From the NCBI RefSeq assembly GCF_017115045.1, contig NZ_JABXKK010000083.1:1-64000 (forward strand): DNA of 64,000 bases, written 5' to 3'. The stretch is from Nostoc sp. NMS8. Its GTDB lineage: Bacteria; Cyanobacteriota; Cyanobacteriia; Cyanobacteriales; Nostocaceae. The notes under the pieces are model-generated. The model searched no databases, had not been told where the DNA came from, and was given only the letters and a program-made list of their open reading frames with translations. The position numbers were made by a program, and so were the translations under genes. Below are positions 36,701 to 46,600 of the stretch, piece by piece (the first letter of the stretch is position 1; each line of letters opens with the position of its first letter).

Positions 36701-39700
36701 TTACTTCGGCTTCGCTCAGTACAAGTGTGGATAAATGCTGCAAATCAACAACTGAAACTGTCGAATCCGGTTGTATTTGAATAATTTGAGAAGGTTGTCC
36801 ATCAACTGTGATGAAGTTGGTGCGTAACGCTTCGTGCCGATGAATAATTTCTTGTAAGCTTTGTTGTAAGGCTGCAACTTCAAGATTTCCGACTAGACGC
36901 AAAGCTAAGGGTATGTTGTAGAAAGCGCTGTTCGGGTTTAACTTGTCTAAAAACCATAGCCGCGTTTGAGCAAACGACAGTGGTAATTCTGTATCCCTTG
37001 CCCTCGGTAAGATGGCTGATGCTGTTATTTCTAAATCCTGTTGCTGCAACTGTTGAACTTTTTGGGACAATTGGGCAACTGTTGGTGCAGCAAATAAGCT
37101 ACGCAATGGTAATTCTACTTTTAAGCTGGTACGCACGCGAGAAATCAGTTGCGTTGCTAGTAGCGAATGTCCTCCCAGTTCAAAGAAGTTATCATGAATG
37201 CCCACTTGCTTTACTTTTAGCACTTGCGCCCAAATTATTGACAGGATTTCTTCAATTGGGCTGCGTGGGGCGGCATATTTGTCTGATAATTGGCTGTGTA
37301 AATCAGGTATGGGCAAAGCGCGGCGGTCTAGTTTCCCGTTGGGGGTAAGCGGTAGAGCTTCTAAGATCGCGATCGCACTTGGCACCATATATTCTGGTAA
37401 CTTTTCCTTCAGGAAGTTACGCACAAAGTTTACTGTGAGCGTCTGCTCTTTTTGAGGCACAATGTAAGCGACTAGGCTTTTGTTTCCAGGAATGTCTTCG
37501 CGGGCAATGACACAAGATGCCTGCACATCAAGTTGGCTGAGTACTGCTTCAATTTCTCCCAGCTCGATGCGGAAACCGCGAATTTTTACTTGATTATCAA
37601 TGCGTCCTAAGGATTCGATGTTACCGTCAGGTAAATAGCGTGCTAAGTCCCCAGTTTTGTAAAGGCGAGAATCGAGGTCAGTGCTAAACGGATTAGAGAT
37701 GAATCTCTCTTGGGTTAACTCTGGTCGGTTGAAGTAGCCTTGCGCTAAAAGGACACCAGAAATATAAACTTCTCCTGGTATACCGACGGGTACAGGCTGT
37801 AAGAACCTGTCTAGGATGTATATTTGGGTGTTGGCAATGGGACGACCAATGGGAGGAATTAGCGGCCAAGTTTCTACTAAATTATTCAGAGTAAAACTGG
37901 TGGCTAAATGGCTCTCTGATGGCCCATAGTGATTGTGCAAAGTACAATCAGTTAGTTTGCACAACCATTGAGAAATCGCCGGAGTAATCTGCAACTGTTC
38001 CCCAGCAGTAATGATTTCCCGCAAATGACTATTAACTAATTCACTACCAACAGCAACTTCAGCTAGTTGCTGCAAGGCAACAAAGGGGAGAAACATTCTC
38101 TCAATTGCTTTTTGTTGGAGAAAACCTAACAAAGCTGAGGTATCTCGGCGTAACTCCTCCCCAATTAAAAATAATGTGCCTCCAGAACACCAGGTAGTGA
38201 AGATTTCTTGGAAGGAGACATCAAAGTTAATCGAAGCAAATTGCAGGGTTTTTGCTCCACGAGAAATTTTCAGATTTTCTCGATGCCACAATATCAGATT
38301 GCCAAGGGAAAGCTGATTCATGGCTATACCTTTAGGTTGACCTGTAGAACCAGAAGTATAAATTATATAAGCTAAGTTATTTGTTTGTACGCCGGAGATG
38401 GGATTGTCTTGACCTGACTGGGAGATCAGTTGAGCGTCAGTATCCAAACAGACTTGGTTTGCTTGATGCTGGGGGAATCTGTCAACGAGTTGCTGCTGGG
38501 TGAGCAACACTGAAACTTGAGCGTCTTCTAAAATAAAGCTCAACCGATCTTGGGGATACTCTGGGTCAAGTGGCACATAAGCCCCACCAGCTTTGAGAAT
38601 CCCCAGTAATCCGACGACCATCTCTAAAGAACGCTCTACACATAAACCAACCAGCACATCAGATCCTACACCCAAAGACTGCAAGTAGTGTGCCAACTGG
38701 TTAGCACGGTAGTTTAATTCATAGTAAGTAAGTTGTTGATTTTCAAACACAACTGCGATCGCATCGGGTGTACTATCTACCTGCGACTCGAACAACTGAT
38801 GGATGCACAAATCTTGTGGATAATCCACTCCTGTATCGTTCCACTCGATAAGTAACTTTTGTTGTTCGGGTTGCGTCAACAGTGGTAATTGGGAAATTCG
38901 CTCTTCTGGATTAGCAATAATACCTTTAAGCAATGTGACAAAATGACCAGTCATTCGCTCAATAGTACTAGCATCAAACAAGTCAGTGTTATACTCCCAT
39001 ATCCCTACCAGTCCAGTAGCAGTGTTCTGCATGATTAAAGTTAAATCAAACCTGGCATTTGCGCCTTTCATTGGGAATAGACTGACAGTTAGCCCAGTCA
39101 ATTCTACTTGTGATGTGGGCGCATTCTGGAGAGCAAACATTACCTGAAACAGTGGTGTATGACTGAGATCCCGTTCTTGCTGCAATGCTTCCACCAGCAT
39201 TTCAAAAGGCAAATGCTGATGAGCGTAGGCATCCATTGCGATTTCACGGACACGAGTCAATAATTCGCTAAAACTGGGGTTGCCTGCCAAATTGGTACGC
39301 ATGACTAAGGTATTGACAAAAAAGCCAATTAACCCTTCTATTTCACTGCGATCGCGGTTAGCAATTGGTGAACCCACCAAAATGTCTTCTGTACCTGTGT
39401 AGCGATAAAGCAGGGTATCAAACGCTGCCAACAGTGTCATAAAGAGAGTACAACCTTGCTCCTGGCTCAGTTTTACCAATCTCTGGGTTAACTCAACTGA
39501 CAGTGCAAACTCTTGATATGCCCCATTGTCTGTTTGCACAGCAGGTCTGGGTCGGTCTGTGGGTAGAGGCAATAAAGCTGGTGCATCTTTTAGTTGTTGC
39601 TGCCAGTAACTTAGTTGGCTTTGCAATACATCCCCTTGCAACCACTGTCTTTGCCACAAGGCGAAATCTGCGTACTGAATTGGCAGTGGTGCTAACGGTG

Positions 39701-42700
39701 ACGGCTGACCTTGAGAATAACTATTGTACAACGCTGCTAGTTCTTGAACAAACACACCAATTGACCAACCATCAGAGACAATATGGTGCATACACATTAA
39801 TAAAACGTGTTCTGTCTCGGACAGCACTACTAATGTTGCCCTGACCAATGTTTGTGTTGCCAGGTCAAACGGTTGAATAGCTTGTTGTTTCGCTAATTGC
39901 TGCAAAGCAATTTCTTGTTCAGTTGTGGATAAATGCCTTAAATCAACAATTGATAATGTCCCCAGTCCCCAGTCTCCATTACCCCTTATCCCTAGTCCCC
40001 CCCTATTGTGAATAATTTGAATTGGTTGTCCATTAACAGTGACGAAATTGGTGTGTAAGGCTTCGTGGCGATGAATAATTTCTTGTAAGCTTTCTTTTAG
40101 GGCGGTTATATTGAGAGTTCCGACTAGACGCAAAGCTGTAGGGATGTTGTAGAAGGCACTGTTTGGGTTTAACTGGTCTAAAAACCACAAACGCTGTTGA
40201 GCATAAGACAGTGGCAATTCTGCGTTGTCTGTCCTTGCTAAGATTGGTGGTGCGGAGAGTTTTATGTCTTGTTGCTGCAACTGCTCAATTTCTTTTGCTA
40301 ATTCAGCAACGGTTGCTGCGACAAACAACTCACGCAATGGTAATTCTATTTTGAAAATGTTGCGGATGCGTGAAAGCAATTGCGTTGCTAGTAGGGAGTG
40401 TCCCCCCAATTCAAAAAAGTTATCATGAATCCCCACTTGCTCTAGTTTCAACACTTGCGCCCAAATTTGTGTCAGCATTTCCTCAATGGGAGTGCGTGGG
40501 GCGACATACAATTCTTGCAGTGTGCTGTCTAAATCTGGTTTTGGCAGTGCGCGGCGGTCTACTTTGCCGTTGGGAGTCAGGGGTAAAGATTCCAGTAATA
40601 CAAAAGCACTTGGTACCATGTACTCTGGTAGCTTTGCCTTGAGAAACTGTCGCAGTTCTGGGACTGTGGGAGATTCTTCTACCTGCGGTACTACATAAGC
40701 AACTAAACGTTTGTCGCCTAGTTCATCTTCTCGCTCTATTACCACATTTTCCCATACTGTTGGGTGAGAAACCAGTAATGCCTCAATTTCTCCCAATTCA
40801 ATGCGGAAACCACGAATTTTAACTTGGTGGTCAATTCTACCTAAATATTCAATATTGCCATCAGAACGATAGCGTGCTAAATCACCCGTTTTGTATAAAT
40901 ATTTTCCGGCTTCAAAGGGGTTAGAAATAAACTTTTCTTGAGTCAATTCAGGTTTATTCCAATAACCACGCGCTAATCCCACACCACCAATGTGTAACTC
41001 ACCACTTACTCCAATGGGAACAGGTTGTAAATGTTTATCTAAGATATATATCTGTGTATTGGCAATTGGACGACCAATCGGAACAATTTTGTCATTACTA
41101 TTGGGTTGACAAGCCCAAAAAGTTACGTCAATTCCCGCTTCAGTTGGGCCATAAAGGTTGTGTAACTCGGCGTTTAATCGTTCAAAGCAGCGTTCTTGTA
41201 GATCAAAAGATAGCGCTTCACCACTACAAATTACCCGTTTGATACTACCACATTTATCTAGTCCTGTCTCTTCTAGAAACACTTGCAACATTGAGGGAAC
41301 AAAATGAAGTGTAGTAATTTTTTCTTGGGCAATTAGTTGAACTAGATAACGGCTATCTTGATGTCCGCCTGGTTTGGCTATAATTAAGCTCGCACCTGTC
41401 AATAAAGTCCAGAAGAATTCCCAAACTGAGACATCAAAGCTGAATGGTGTTTTCTGTAAAACTTTTTCGGTTGCTGTTAGTTGATATGTATCTTGCATCC
41501 ATAATAGACGGTTACACAAGCCTTTATGAGTGTTCATTGCACCTTTGGGCTTTCCTGTGGAACCGGAGGTGTAAATTACATAAGCTAAGTTTTCTGCTGT
41601 AACTTCACTAGTTGGGTTTTCAGGGCTATAAGCAGCAAATTCTTGACAGTCAGAGTTAATGCATACTACTTGCGCTTGGTGTGTCGGTAGTTCTTGGACT
41701 AAATGTGGTTGCACTAACAGCACCGACACTTGAGCATCTGCCAACATGAATGCTAAACGTTCTTTGGGATAAGTAGGATCTAAAGGTACATAAGCACCAC
41801 CTGCTTTGATAATTGCCAATATTCCAATTACCATCTCTAAAGAGCGTTCCATGCAAATGCCAACTAATACGTCTGGTTTCGCATCTAAAGTTTTGAGATA
41901 ATGGGCGATTTTGTTAGCGCGTTGATTTAACTCTCGGTAGGTAAGTTTTTGATTTTCAAAGATGAGAGCGATCGCATCTGGTGTACGTTCTACCTGCTGC
42001 TCAAATAACTGATGGATACAATTGTCATGAGAATAGTCTACTTGAGTGTTGTTCCACTTCACCAACAATTGCTGACGTTCTGCTTGACTCAACAGTGGTA
42101 ATTCTGCAATTGGCACTTTGGGATTAGCAACAATTGCTTGGAGTAAAGTTTGAAAATGTTGGGCTATGCGATCAATAGTTGCTGCATCAAATAAATCAGC
42201 ACTGTAACTCCAAACACCCTCCAGCCCTCCAGAAACTTCCCAGTAGTTCACTTCCAGGTCAAATTTGACTGTTTCATCTAGTGGTAAAGAGATGTTCTGA
42301 ATAGTTAAACCAGGTAAATCCCAAGAAGACTGCGCGTCATTCTGGAGGGAAAACATCACCTGTACCAGAGGATTACGACTCAAATCTCGTTTTGGCTGTA
42401 GTTTTTCCACCAACATTTCAAAAGGCAAGTCTTGATGAGCATAAGCTGACAAGGTTGTTTGCCGTACTTGCGCTAAAAAGTCAACAAAGCTGGGGTTGCC
42501 AGAGAGATCGCCTCTTAATGCTAGGGTGTTAGCAAAAAACCCCATTAATTTCTCAAGTTGAGGGCTGTTGCGGTTGGCAATGGGAGAGCCAACAATAATA
42601 TCTGACTGACCACTATAACGAGCGAGTAAGACCAAAAAAGCTGCCAGTAGAGTCATAAACAAAGTTGCGTTTGACTCTTGGCTGAGTTGTTTAAGGCGTT

Positions 42701-43652
42701 GTGTGAGGTCGCGATTTAGTTGAAAACGCTCAACTCCACCCCGGAAGCTCTGAACTGGGGGTCGTGGTTTATCAGTAGGCAGTTCTAGTACAACAGGGGC
42801 ATCCGCTAACTGTTTTTCCCAATAAGCCAGTTGGCGCTCAAGGACAACGCCTGTTAGCCACTGGCGTTGCCAAAAAGCAAAGTCAGCGTATTGGATGGGT
42901 AATTCTGATAGTGGGTTGGGTAATCTTTGAGTGAAAGCTGCATATAGCTGAGATAACTCACCAAAGAAGATGTTCAAAGACCAACCATCGTAGATGATGT
43001 GGTGCATCTTCAACAGCAGTACATACTCCTGGTTACTCAATTGAAGTAGAGTGAATTTTACTAATGGCCCAACAGCCAGATCGAAGGGCTGGGATGCTTG
43101 AGAATTGGCTATTTGCTGAATCTGGTTGGTTTGCTCTTCGGCTGAGAAACCCTGCAAATCATAGACTGGCAAAGTTAAGGCAGTAGGAAGAGCAATTACC
43201 TGGGCAGGTTTTCCATCTAATGTGGAAAAAGTAGTTCTTAAGACCTCATGGCGGCAAACAAGTTCACTCAAACTCTGTTCTAGTGCAACTATATTCAACG
43301 ACCCATTCAGCCGCAGAATCAGTAATACATTATAAGAACGACTGTCGGGGGAGAGTTGGTGCAAAAACCAGAGTCGCTGTTGGGCGAAAGATAGGGGTAG
43401 CTCACCATCTCGTGGCACTGTTTGAATCGACAACTGATGAGCAGTTTTAACCTGCTTTACTTGCTGTAAAAATAGAATAATTTCTGTTTTCCGCCCAGCT
43501 ATTTCCTGACGTAGCGATGGAGTTAATACCCCTTCAGGTGCATGACAACGCAAGCGAACCTCTTCCAGAGGCGCTCCGCTAACGCCATCGACCTCTAGTT
43601 TTATACTTAAGTTTGTCAAGTGACGAACGAATTCAACAATGCTGTTAGTCAT
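33729..43652 (-). CDS. NRPS, three modules: Ser, Pro/MePro, Phe
   Basis: About 3307 residues, docking domain then three C-A-PCP modules. Pocket residues by eye: A1 D-V-W-H-I-S-L-I-D (Ser), A2 D-V-Q-F-I-A-H-L-A (proline type, probably 4-methylproline), A3 D-A-W-T-I-A-A-V-C (Phe). C motifs HHIIYDG (near 220), HHIVSDG (near 1291) and HHIVFDG (near 2366) are complete; PCP serines lie near 1083, 2160 and 3225. There are no epimerisation or methylation domains. The frame could open at a TTG at 43658; I chose the ATG at 43652 because GGAG lies about 9 bases upstream and it starts just after the previous gene's stop. The N-terminal docking domain, the second and third C domains and the third A domain each carry a repeat-like in-frame insertion. 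Confidence 0.95.
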   Translation of the reverse strand: MTNSIVEFVRHLTNLSIKLEVDGVSGAPLEEVRLRCHAPEGVLTPSLRQEIAGRKTEIILFLQQVKQVKTAHQLSIQTVPRDGELPLSFAQQRLWFLHQLSPDSRSYNVLLILRLNGSLNIVALEQSLSELVCRHEVLRTTFSTLDGKPAQVIALPTALTLPVYDLQGFSAEEQTNQIQQIANSQASQPFDLAVGPLVKFTLLQLSNQEYVLLLKMHHIIYDGWSLNIFFGELSQLYAAFTQRLPNPLSELPIQYADFAFWQRQWLTGVVLERQLAYWEKQLADAPVVLELPTDKPRPPVQSFRGGVERFQLNRDLTQRLKQLSQESNATLFMTLLAAFLVLLARYSGQSDIIVGSPIANRNSPQLEKLMGFFANTLALRGDLSGNPSFVDFLAQVRQTTLSAYAHQDLPFEMLVEKLQPKRDLSRNPLVQVMFSLQNDAQSSWDLPGLTIQNISLPLDETVKFDLEVNYWEVSGGLEGVWSYSADLFDAATIDRIAQHFQTLLQAIVANPKVPIAELPLLSQAERQQLLVKWNNTQVDYSHDNCIHQLFEQQVERTPDAIALIFENQKLTYRELNQRANKIAHYLKTLDAKPDVLVGICMERSLEMVIGILAIIKAGGAYVPLDPTYPKERLAFMLADAQVSVLLVQPHLVQELPTHQAQVVCINSDCQEFAAYSPENPTSEVTAENLAYVIYTSGSTGKPKGAMNTHKGLCNRLLWMQDTYQLTATEKVLQKTPFSFDVSVWEFFWTLLTGASLIIAKPGGHQDSRYLVQLIAQEKITTLHFVPSMLQVFLEETGLDKCGSIKRVICSGEALSFDLQERCFERLNAELHNLYGPTEAGIDVTFWACQPNSNDKIVPIGRPIANTQIYILDKHLQPVPIGVSGELHIGGVGLARGYWNKPELTQEKFISNPFEAGKYLYKTGDLARYRSDGNIEYLGRIDHQVKIRGFRIELGEIEALLVSHPTVWENVVIEREDELGDKRLVAYVVPQVEESPTVPELRQFLKAKLPEYMVPSAFVLLESLPLTPNGKVDRRALPKPDLDSTLQELYVAPRTPIEEMLTQIWAQVLKLEQVGIHDNFFELGGHSLLATQLLSRIRNIFKIELPLRELFVAATVAELAKEIEQLQQQDIKLSAPPILARTDNAELPLSYAQQRLWFLDQLNPNSAFYNIPTALRLVGTLNITALKESLQEIIHRHEALHTNFVTVNGQPIQIIHNRGGLGIRGNGDWGLGTLSIVDLRHLSTTEQEIALQQLAKQQAIQPFDLATQTLVRATLVVLSETEHVLLMCMHHIVSDGWSIGVFVQELAALYNSYSQGQPSPLAPLPIQYADFALWQRQWLQGDVLQSQLSYWQQQLKDAPALLPLPTDRPRPAVQTDNGAYQEFALSVELTQRLVKLSQEQGCTLFMTLLAAFDTLLYRYTGTEDILVGSPIANRDRSEIEGLIGFFVNTLVMRTNLAGNPSFSELLTRVREIAMDAYAHQHLPFEMLVEALQQERDLSHTPLFQVMFALQNAPTSQVELTGLTVSLFPMKGANARFDLTLIMQNTATGLVGIWEYNTDLFDASTIERMTGHFVTLLKGIIANPEERISQLPLLTQPEQQKLLIEWNDTGVDYPQDLCIHQLFESQVDSTPDAIAVVFENQQLTYYELNYRANQLAHYLQSLGVGSDVLVGLCVERSLEMVVGLLGILKAGGAYVPLDPEYPQDRLSFILEDAQVSVLLTQQQLVDRFPQHQANQVCLDTDAQLISQSGQDNPISGVQTNNLAYIIYTSGSTGQPKGIAMNQLSLGNLILWHRENLKISRGAKTLQFASINFDVSFQEIFTTWCSGGTLFLIGEELRRDTSALLGFLQQKAIERMFLPFVALQQLAEVAVGSELVNSHLREIITAGEQLQITPAISQWLCKLTDCTLHNHYGPSESHLATSFTLNNLVETWPLIPPIGRPIANTQIYILDRFLQPVPVGIPGEVYISGVLLAQGYFNRPELTQERFISNPFSTDLDSRLYKTGDLARYLPDGNIESLGRIDNQVKIRGFRIELGEIEAVLSQLDVQASCVIAREDIPGNKSLVAYIVPQKEQTLTVNFVRNFLKEKLPEYMVPSAIAILEALPLTPNGKLDRRALPIPDLHSQLSDKYAAPRSPIEEILSIIWAQVLKVKQVGIHDNFFELGGHSLLATQLISRVRTSLKVELPLRSLFAAPTVAQLSQKVQQLQQQDLEITASAILPRARDTELPLSFAQTRLWFLDKLNPNSAFYNIPLALRLVGNLEVAALQQSLQEIIHRHEALRTNFITVDGQPSQIIQIQPDSTVSVVDLQHLSTLVLSEAEVTEQEIALQQLAQQQAQRPFDLETEALIRATLVVLSETEHGLLVCIHHIVFDGWSMGVFVQELAALYNAYSQGQPPSLMPLPIQYADFALWQRQWLQGDVLQSQLNYWQQQLKDAPALLSLPTDRPRPAVQTFAGAYQEFALSIELTQRLEKLSQEQGCTLFMTLLAAYDTLLYRYTGVADILVGSPIANRDRSEIEGLIGFFVNNLVMRTNLAGNPSFSELLSRVREVALSAYAHQNLPFEMLVEALQPERDLSHTPIFQVMFALQNASISEVELTGLTVSPLMSEGITAKFDLTLIMQNTATGLLGVWEYNTDLFDASTIKRMSNHFVTLLSAIVTNPQEQISQLSLLTEVEQQQLLVEWNNTQVDYPSDKCIHQLFEEQCLSTPDAVAVVFDNQQLTYYQLNCRANQLAHYLRSLGVKPDVLVGICVERSLDMVVGLLGILKAGGAYLPLDPEYPQERLSFMLEDAQVSVLLTQQRLIQRLPEYQAKQVFLDEAWEQIAQNNQDNPITGVKAFHLANVIYTSGSTGRPKGVMVEHKGLCNLAQAQIQTFGLDSNSRVLQFASFSFDASIWEVVMALRSGGTLYLGTKDSLLPGKPLIEQLRDHCITHITLPPSALAVMPGSELPALQTIIVAGEACAAELIRQWSAERNFFNAYGPTEATVCATIAKCTEDDEKISIGRAIANTQVYILDENLQLVPIGVPGELHIGGVGLARGYLNRPELTQEKFISNPFNNSKFKIQNSKLYKTGDLARYLTDGNIEYLGRIDNQVKIRGFRIELAEIETLLGQHGDVQNCCVIAHEGTPSNKRLVAYIVPQKDVTPTTDELLQFLANKLPGYMLPTAFVILESLPLTPNGKVDRRALPDPDLHQELSDYVMPNTELERIIAGIWQKALAVEKVGIYNNFFELGGHSLLLVKINQQLQEEFGLELSIVDMFNYPTIHSLSQYLSPKTHKKDPIKQNTNQTQFNSEIKSLRSQQLESRQQYRSQRKR
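34469..34500. repeat. Heptamer GAATTTT repeat inside an adenylation domain
   Basis: GAATTTT is repeated in tandem with 7-bp period and encodes SKFKIQNSK between the NPF and LYKTGD motifs of the Phe adenylation domain. The same heptamer recurs in the gap after 56503. Confidence 0.8.
36701..36722. repeat. Dispersed repeat (CTTCGGCTTCGCTCAGTAC) inside a C domain
   Basis: This word belongs to a common small dispersed repeat of Nostoc-type genomes, as I recall it. In frame it adds LVLSEAEVTE to the third condensation domain, next to STEQEIALQQ-like sequence that other modules have without it. Confidence 0.6.
39955..40012. repeat. CCCCAGT-type short tandem repeats inside a C domain
   Basis: Degenerate 7-bp repeats (CCCAGTCCCCAGTC and similar) encode the extra GGLGIRGNGDWGLGTL segment in the second condensation domain. 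The same repeat family is found at 61411 and 62650. Confidence 0.75.
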
Positions 43653-43654
43653 GC

Positions 43655-46600
43655 TCAAAACTCCACTACCTCGCTACTGACTTCTTTATTTGATAAATTT
43701 TGTGTTACCAAATTCACTACTTCTATATACGCTGCTATGCCCCCTACTGTGGGTGACTCAAACATCATCTGTATAGATAAATCGAGTCCAAATGTTGAGT
43801 TGATTTTTGACAGAACTTGGGTAGCTAGTAGGGAATGTCCCCCTAGTTCAAAGAAGTTGTCATTAACGCCAATGCGTTCAACTCCTAAGACTTCACTCCA
43901 GATTTGAGCGAGTTGAGCTTCAATCGGCGATCGCGGTAAAACAATACCAGTGGAAAGATTTCTCGTGACTGTATCAGGTGTTGGTAAAGCGCGACGATCT
44001 ACTTTGCCATTGGGGGTTAAAGGCAGGGAATTGAGAACAACAAAAGCTTGCGGAACCATGTATTCAGGTAGCTTCTGCTGGATATATTCGCGTACCTGCG
44101 GTACTAGTTTTTGGACTAATTTGCCATATAGGGGATTATTTGTGTAATCAGTCCAGGGTTTGGTAGTGACGGCTGAACTATCCCAGAAGGCGATTGTGCC
44201 TTGTGCATGGGATGTCTGCGTTAAACTATTACGGCAGAACACGACATCATAGCAACCATCCTGGCTACTCTCCCACCAACTTAGGTGGACACTGTAACCG
44301 AGTTGCAGCCCCAACTGGTAAAACTGTTCTGGGTTGATCCCAACTGTTGGCTGTTGGGCTAATACCTGCCGCAGTTCCTTGATTGTTTCTACAGCCGGGG
44401 GATTTTCCAACCACTGCCCAATCTGTAATGCTTGCTGCAACCGTTGATTCGGCACGCGCCTAATTCCCAACAGTTCTGGCTGCTCTTTTTGCAGTTGATT
44501 TTGAATTTGTGGGAACGAGAGCTTGTCTAGTTGCCAATTTAACCAAGGAACGGTACGTGCTTGAACACTAGTACCGACATGGAGGGTAACGTCATAACGG
44601 AATTGGGTTAGTTCATTTTGAGCGTAACTGCGTTTGGGCTGAATCTCCACCCAACCAATCTGGGGAAAACGTGTCTGGAGGGCAATGAAGAAACTGGGAT
44701 CGATGACCAATTCTTCCTCGGCGGCCATACTCTGATGTACCTGCTGCTGCCATTGCTCAATAGTTTTATCCTCAGCAGCTTGGGACAATTGCACGGCTGC
44801 ATGGTATGGCTCCAATAATGGCAAGCTGCGGACATCGCCCACGAAGATTGTACCTTGTTGAGTAATTAAGTCAATCGCTCCTTCGATCACCTGCAACAGA
44901 TACTCAATGCTGGGGAAATACTGCACGATTGAATTCAAAATAACAGTGTCGAATTCTTCTTTCGGGATGCCTTCAAAGTTATCTGCCATTTGGTGCAGCA
45001 GCCGCACATCTTCTAGACCCTCAACTGTGCCGCATACTTGCTTAACATGCTGTATGGCGGCGATGGAATAATCGGTTCCCCAATACTGTTGAGAGTGCTT
45101 GGCAAGACGAGATAGCAGTAACCCTGTTCCACAACCAATTTCTAATATACGCTGGGGAAAGTTAGCTTGAATGCGGCTAACTGCACTTTCAACCCACTCC
45201 TGCATTTCCTGGTTTGGGATGGGCTGTCTGGTATAACTGCTGTTCCAACCAGCAATATTAAACGTCAGGTCATCTGTGGATGTTTGATTTTGGCTGTAGA
45301 GTTGTTCATAGAGCATTTGCCAATCATTAACATACTCACTCTGCCATTGAGTAACTTGCTGGGGTAATGTTTGACGATGCTGCGCAGGTACTAAGTAAGC
45401 TACCAGACGTTTATCATTAGGGGTGTCTTCTTTTACTACCACAATACTCTCTTGCACCAAAGGGTGTTGACTCAAAACGGTTTCAATTTCGCCTAATTCG
45501 ATGCGGAAACCGCGAATCTTCACTTGATAATCAATCCGACCGAGAAATTCAATATTCCCATCACTCAGGTAACGTGCCTTATCTCCAGTTTTGTAGAGGC
45601 GGGGATTGGGGAAGGTGGCCCCCCCTCTGGGGATAAGGGGTAATGGGGATTGGGAATTAGGAATAATTTCTGCTCCTCTGCCCCCCTGCTCCTCTGCCCC
45701 CCTACCTGTTAAGAAGGGATTGAGAATAAATTTTTGGGCAGTTAACTCTGGTCGATTAAGGTATTCTTTTGCTAGACCATCACCCCCAATATAAATTTCT
45801 CCTGGTACACCAACGCCCACTGGCTGTAGTTGGGGATCTAACAAATAGATTTGCGTGTTGGAAATTGGCTGCCCGATAGGAATAGTTGTAGCGTCTTCGG
45901 GGACATCTTGCACTAAGTACCAGGAAGTAAATGTTGTATTCTCTGTTGGCCCATAAACATGGAGTAGTCGCTGTGGCGCTCCATTTTTTAGTATTTCCTT
46001 CACCCATTTAGGATCGACAGCTTCTCCTCCAAATAGAAGATGCCGTAGTGAATTGAAAGCAGAGGGGACTTCCTGAGCAATTTGATTGAACAAGGCAGTG
46101 GTCAAAAATAACACGCTGATTTCTTGCGATCGCATAAAGGTCGCGAAATATGAAGGCGAAAGTGCCAACTCTTTGCTCACCCCTACCAACCGCGCTCCGT
46201 GAAGTAACGCACCCCAAATTTCAAAGGTAGCAGCGTCGAAGGCGTAATTTGCGGCTTGTGCAATTACATCTTTCGGTTCTATGTTGATGTAGTTTGTGTT
46301 CATTACCAAGCGGTTAACTGCTCGGTGATCAACAGCGACTCCTTTGGGTTTCCCTGTTGAACCTGAAGTGTAGATGACATAAGCGAGATTATCAGATGTC
46401 ACTTCCGTCGTGAGGTTTTGCTCACTCTCTAAAGCGATCGCTGCTGCATCAGTATCAAAGCAGACAACATGTGCTTGCTGTTTGGGAACAACATCAGCTA
46501 ATTTATGTGTTGTCAACAGCACTGATATCTGTGTGTCTTCTATAATGAAAGCCAAACGCTCTTCAGGATACTCTGTATCCAAAGGTACATACGCTGCACC

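Noticed and set aside
36275..37348. Plus-strand frames of 115 and 122 residues opposite the NRPS
   Set aside because: Similar frames recur opposite every module, as expected from the repeated coding sequence beneath.
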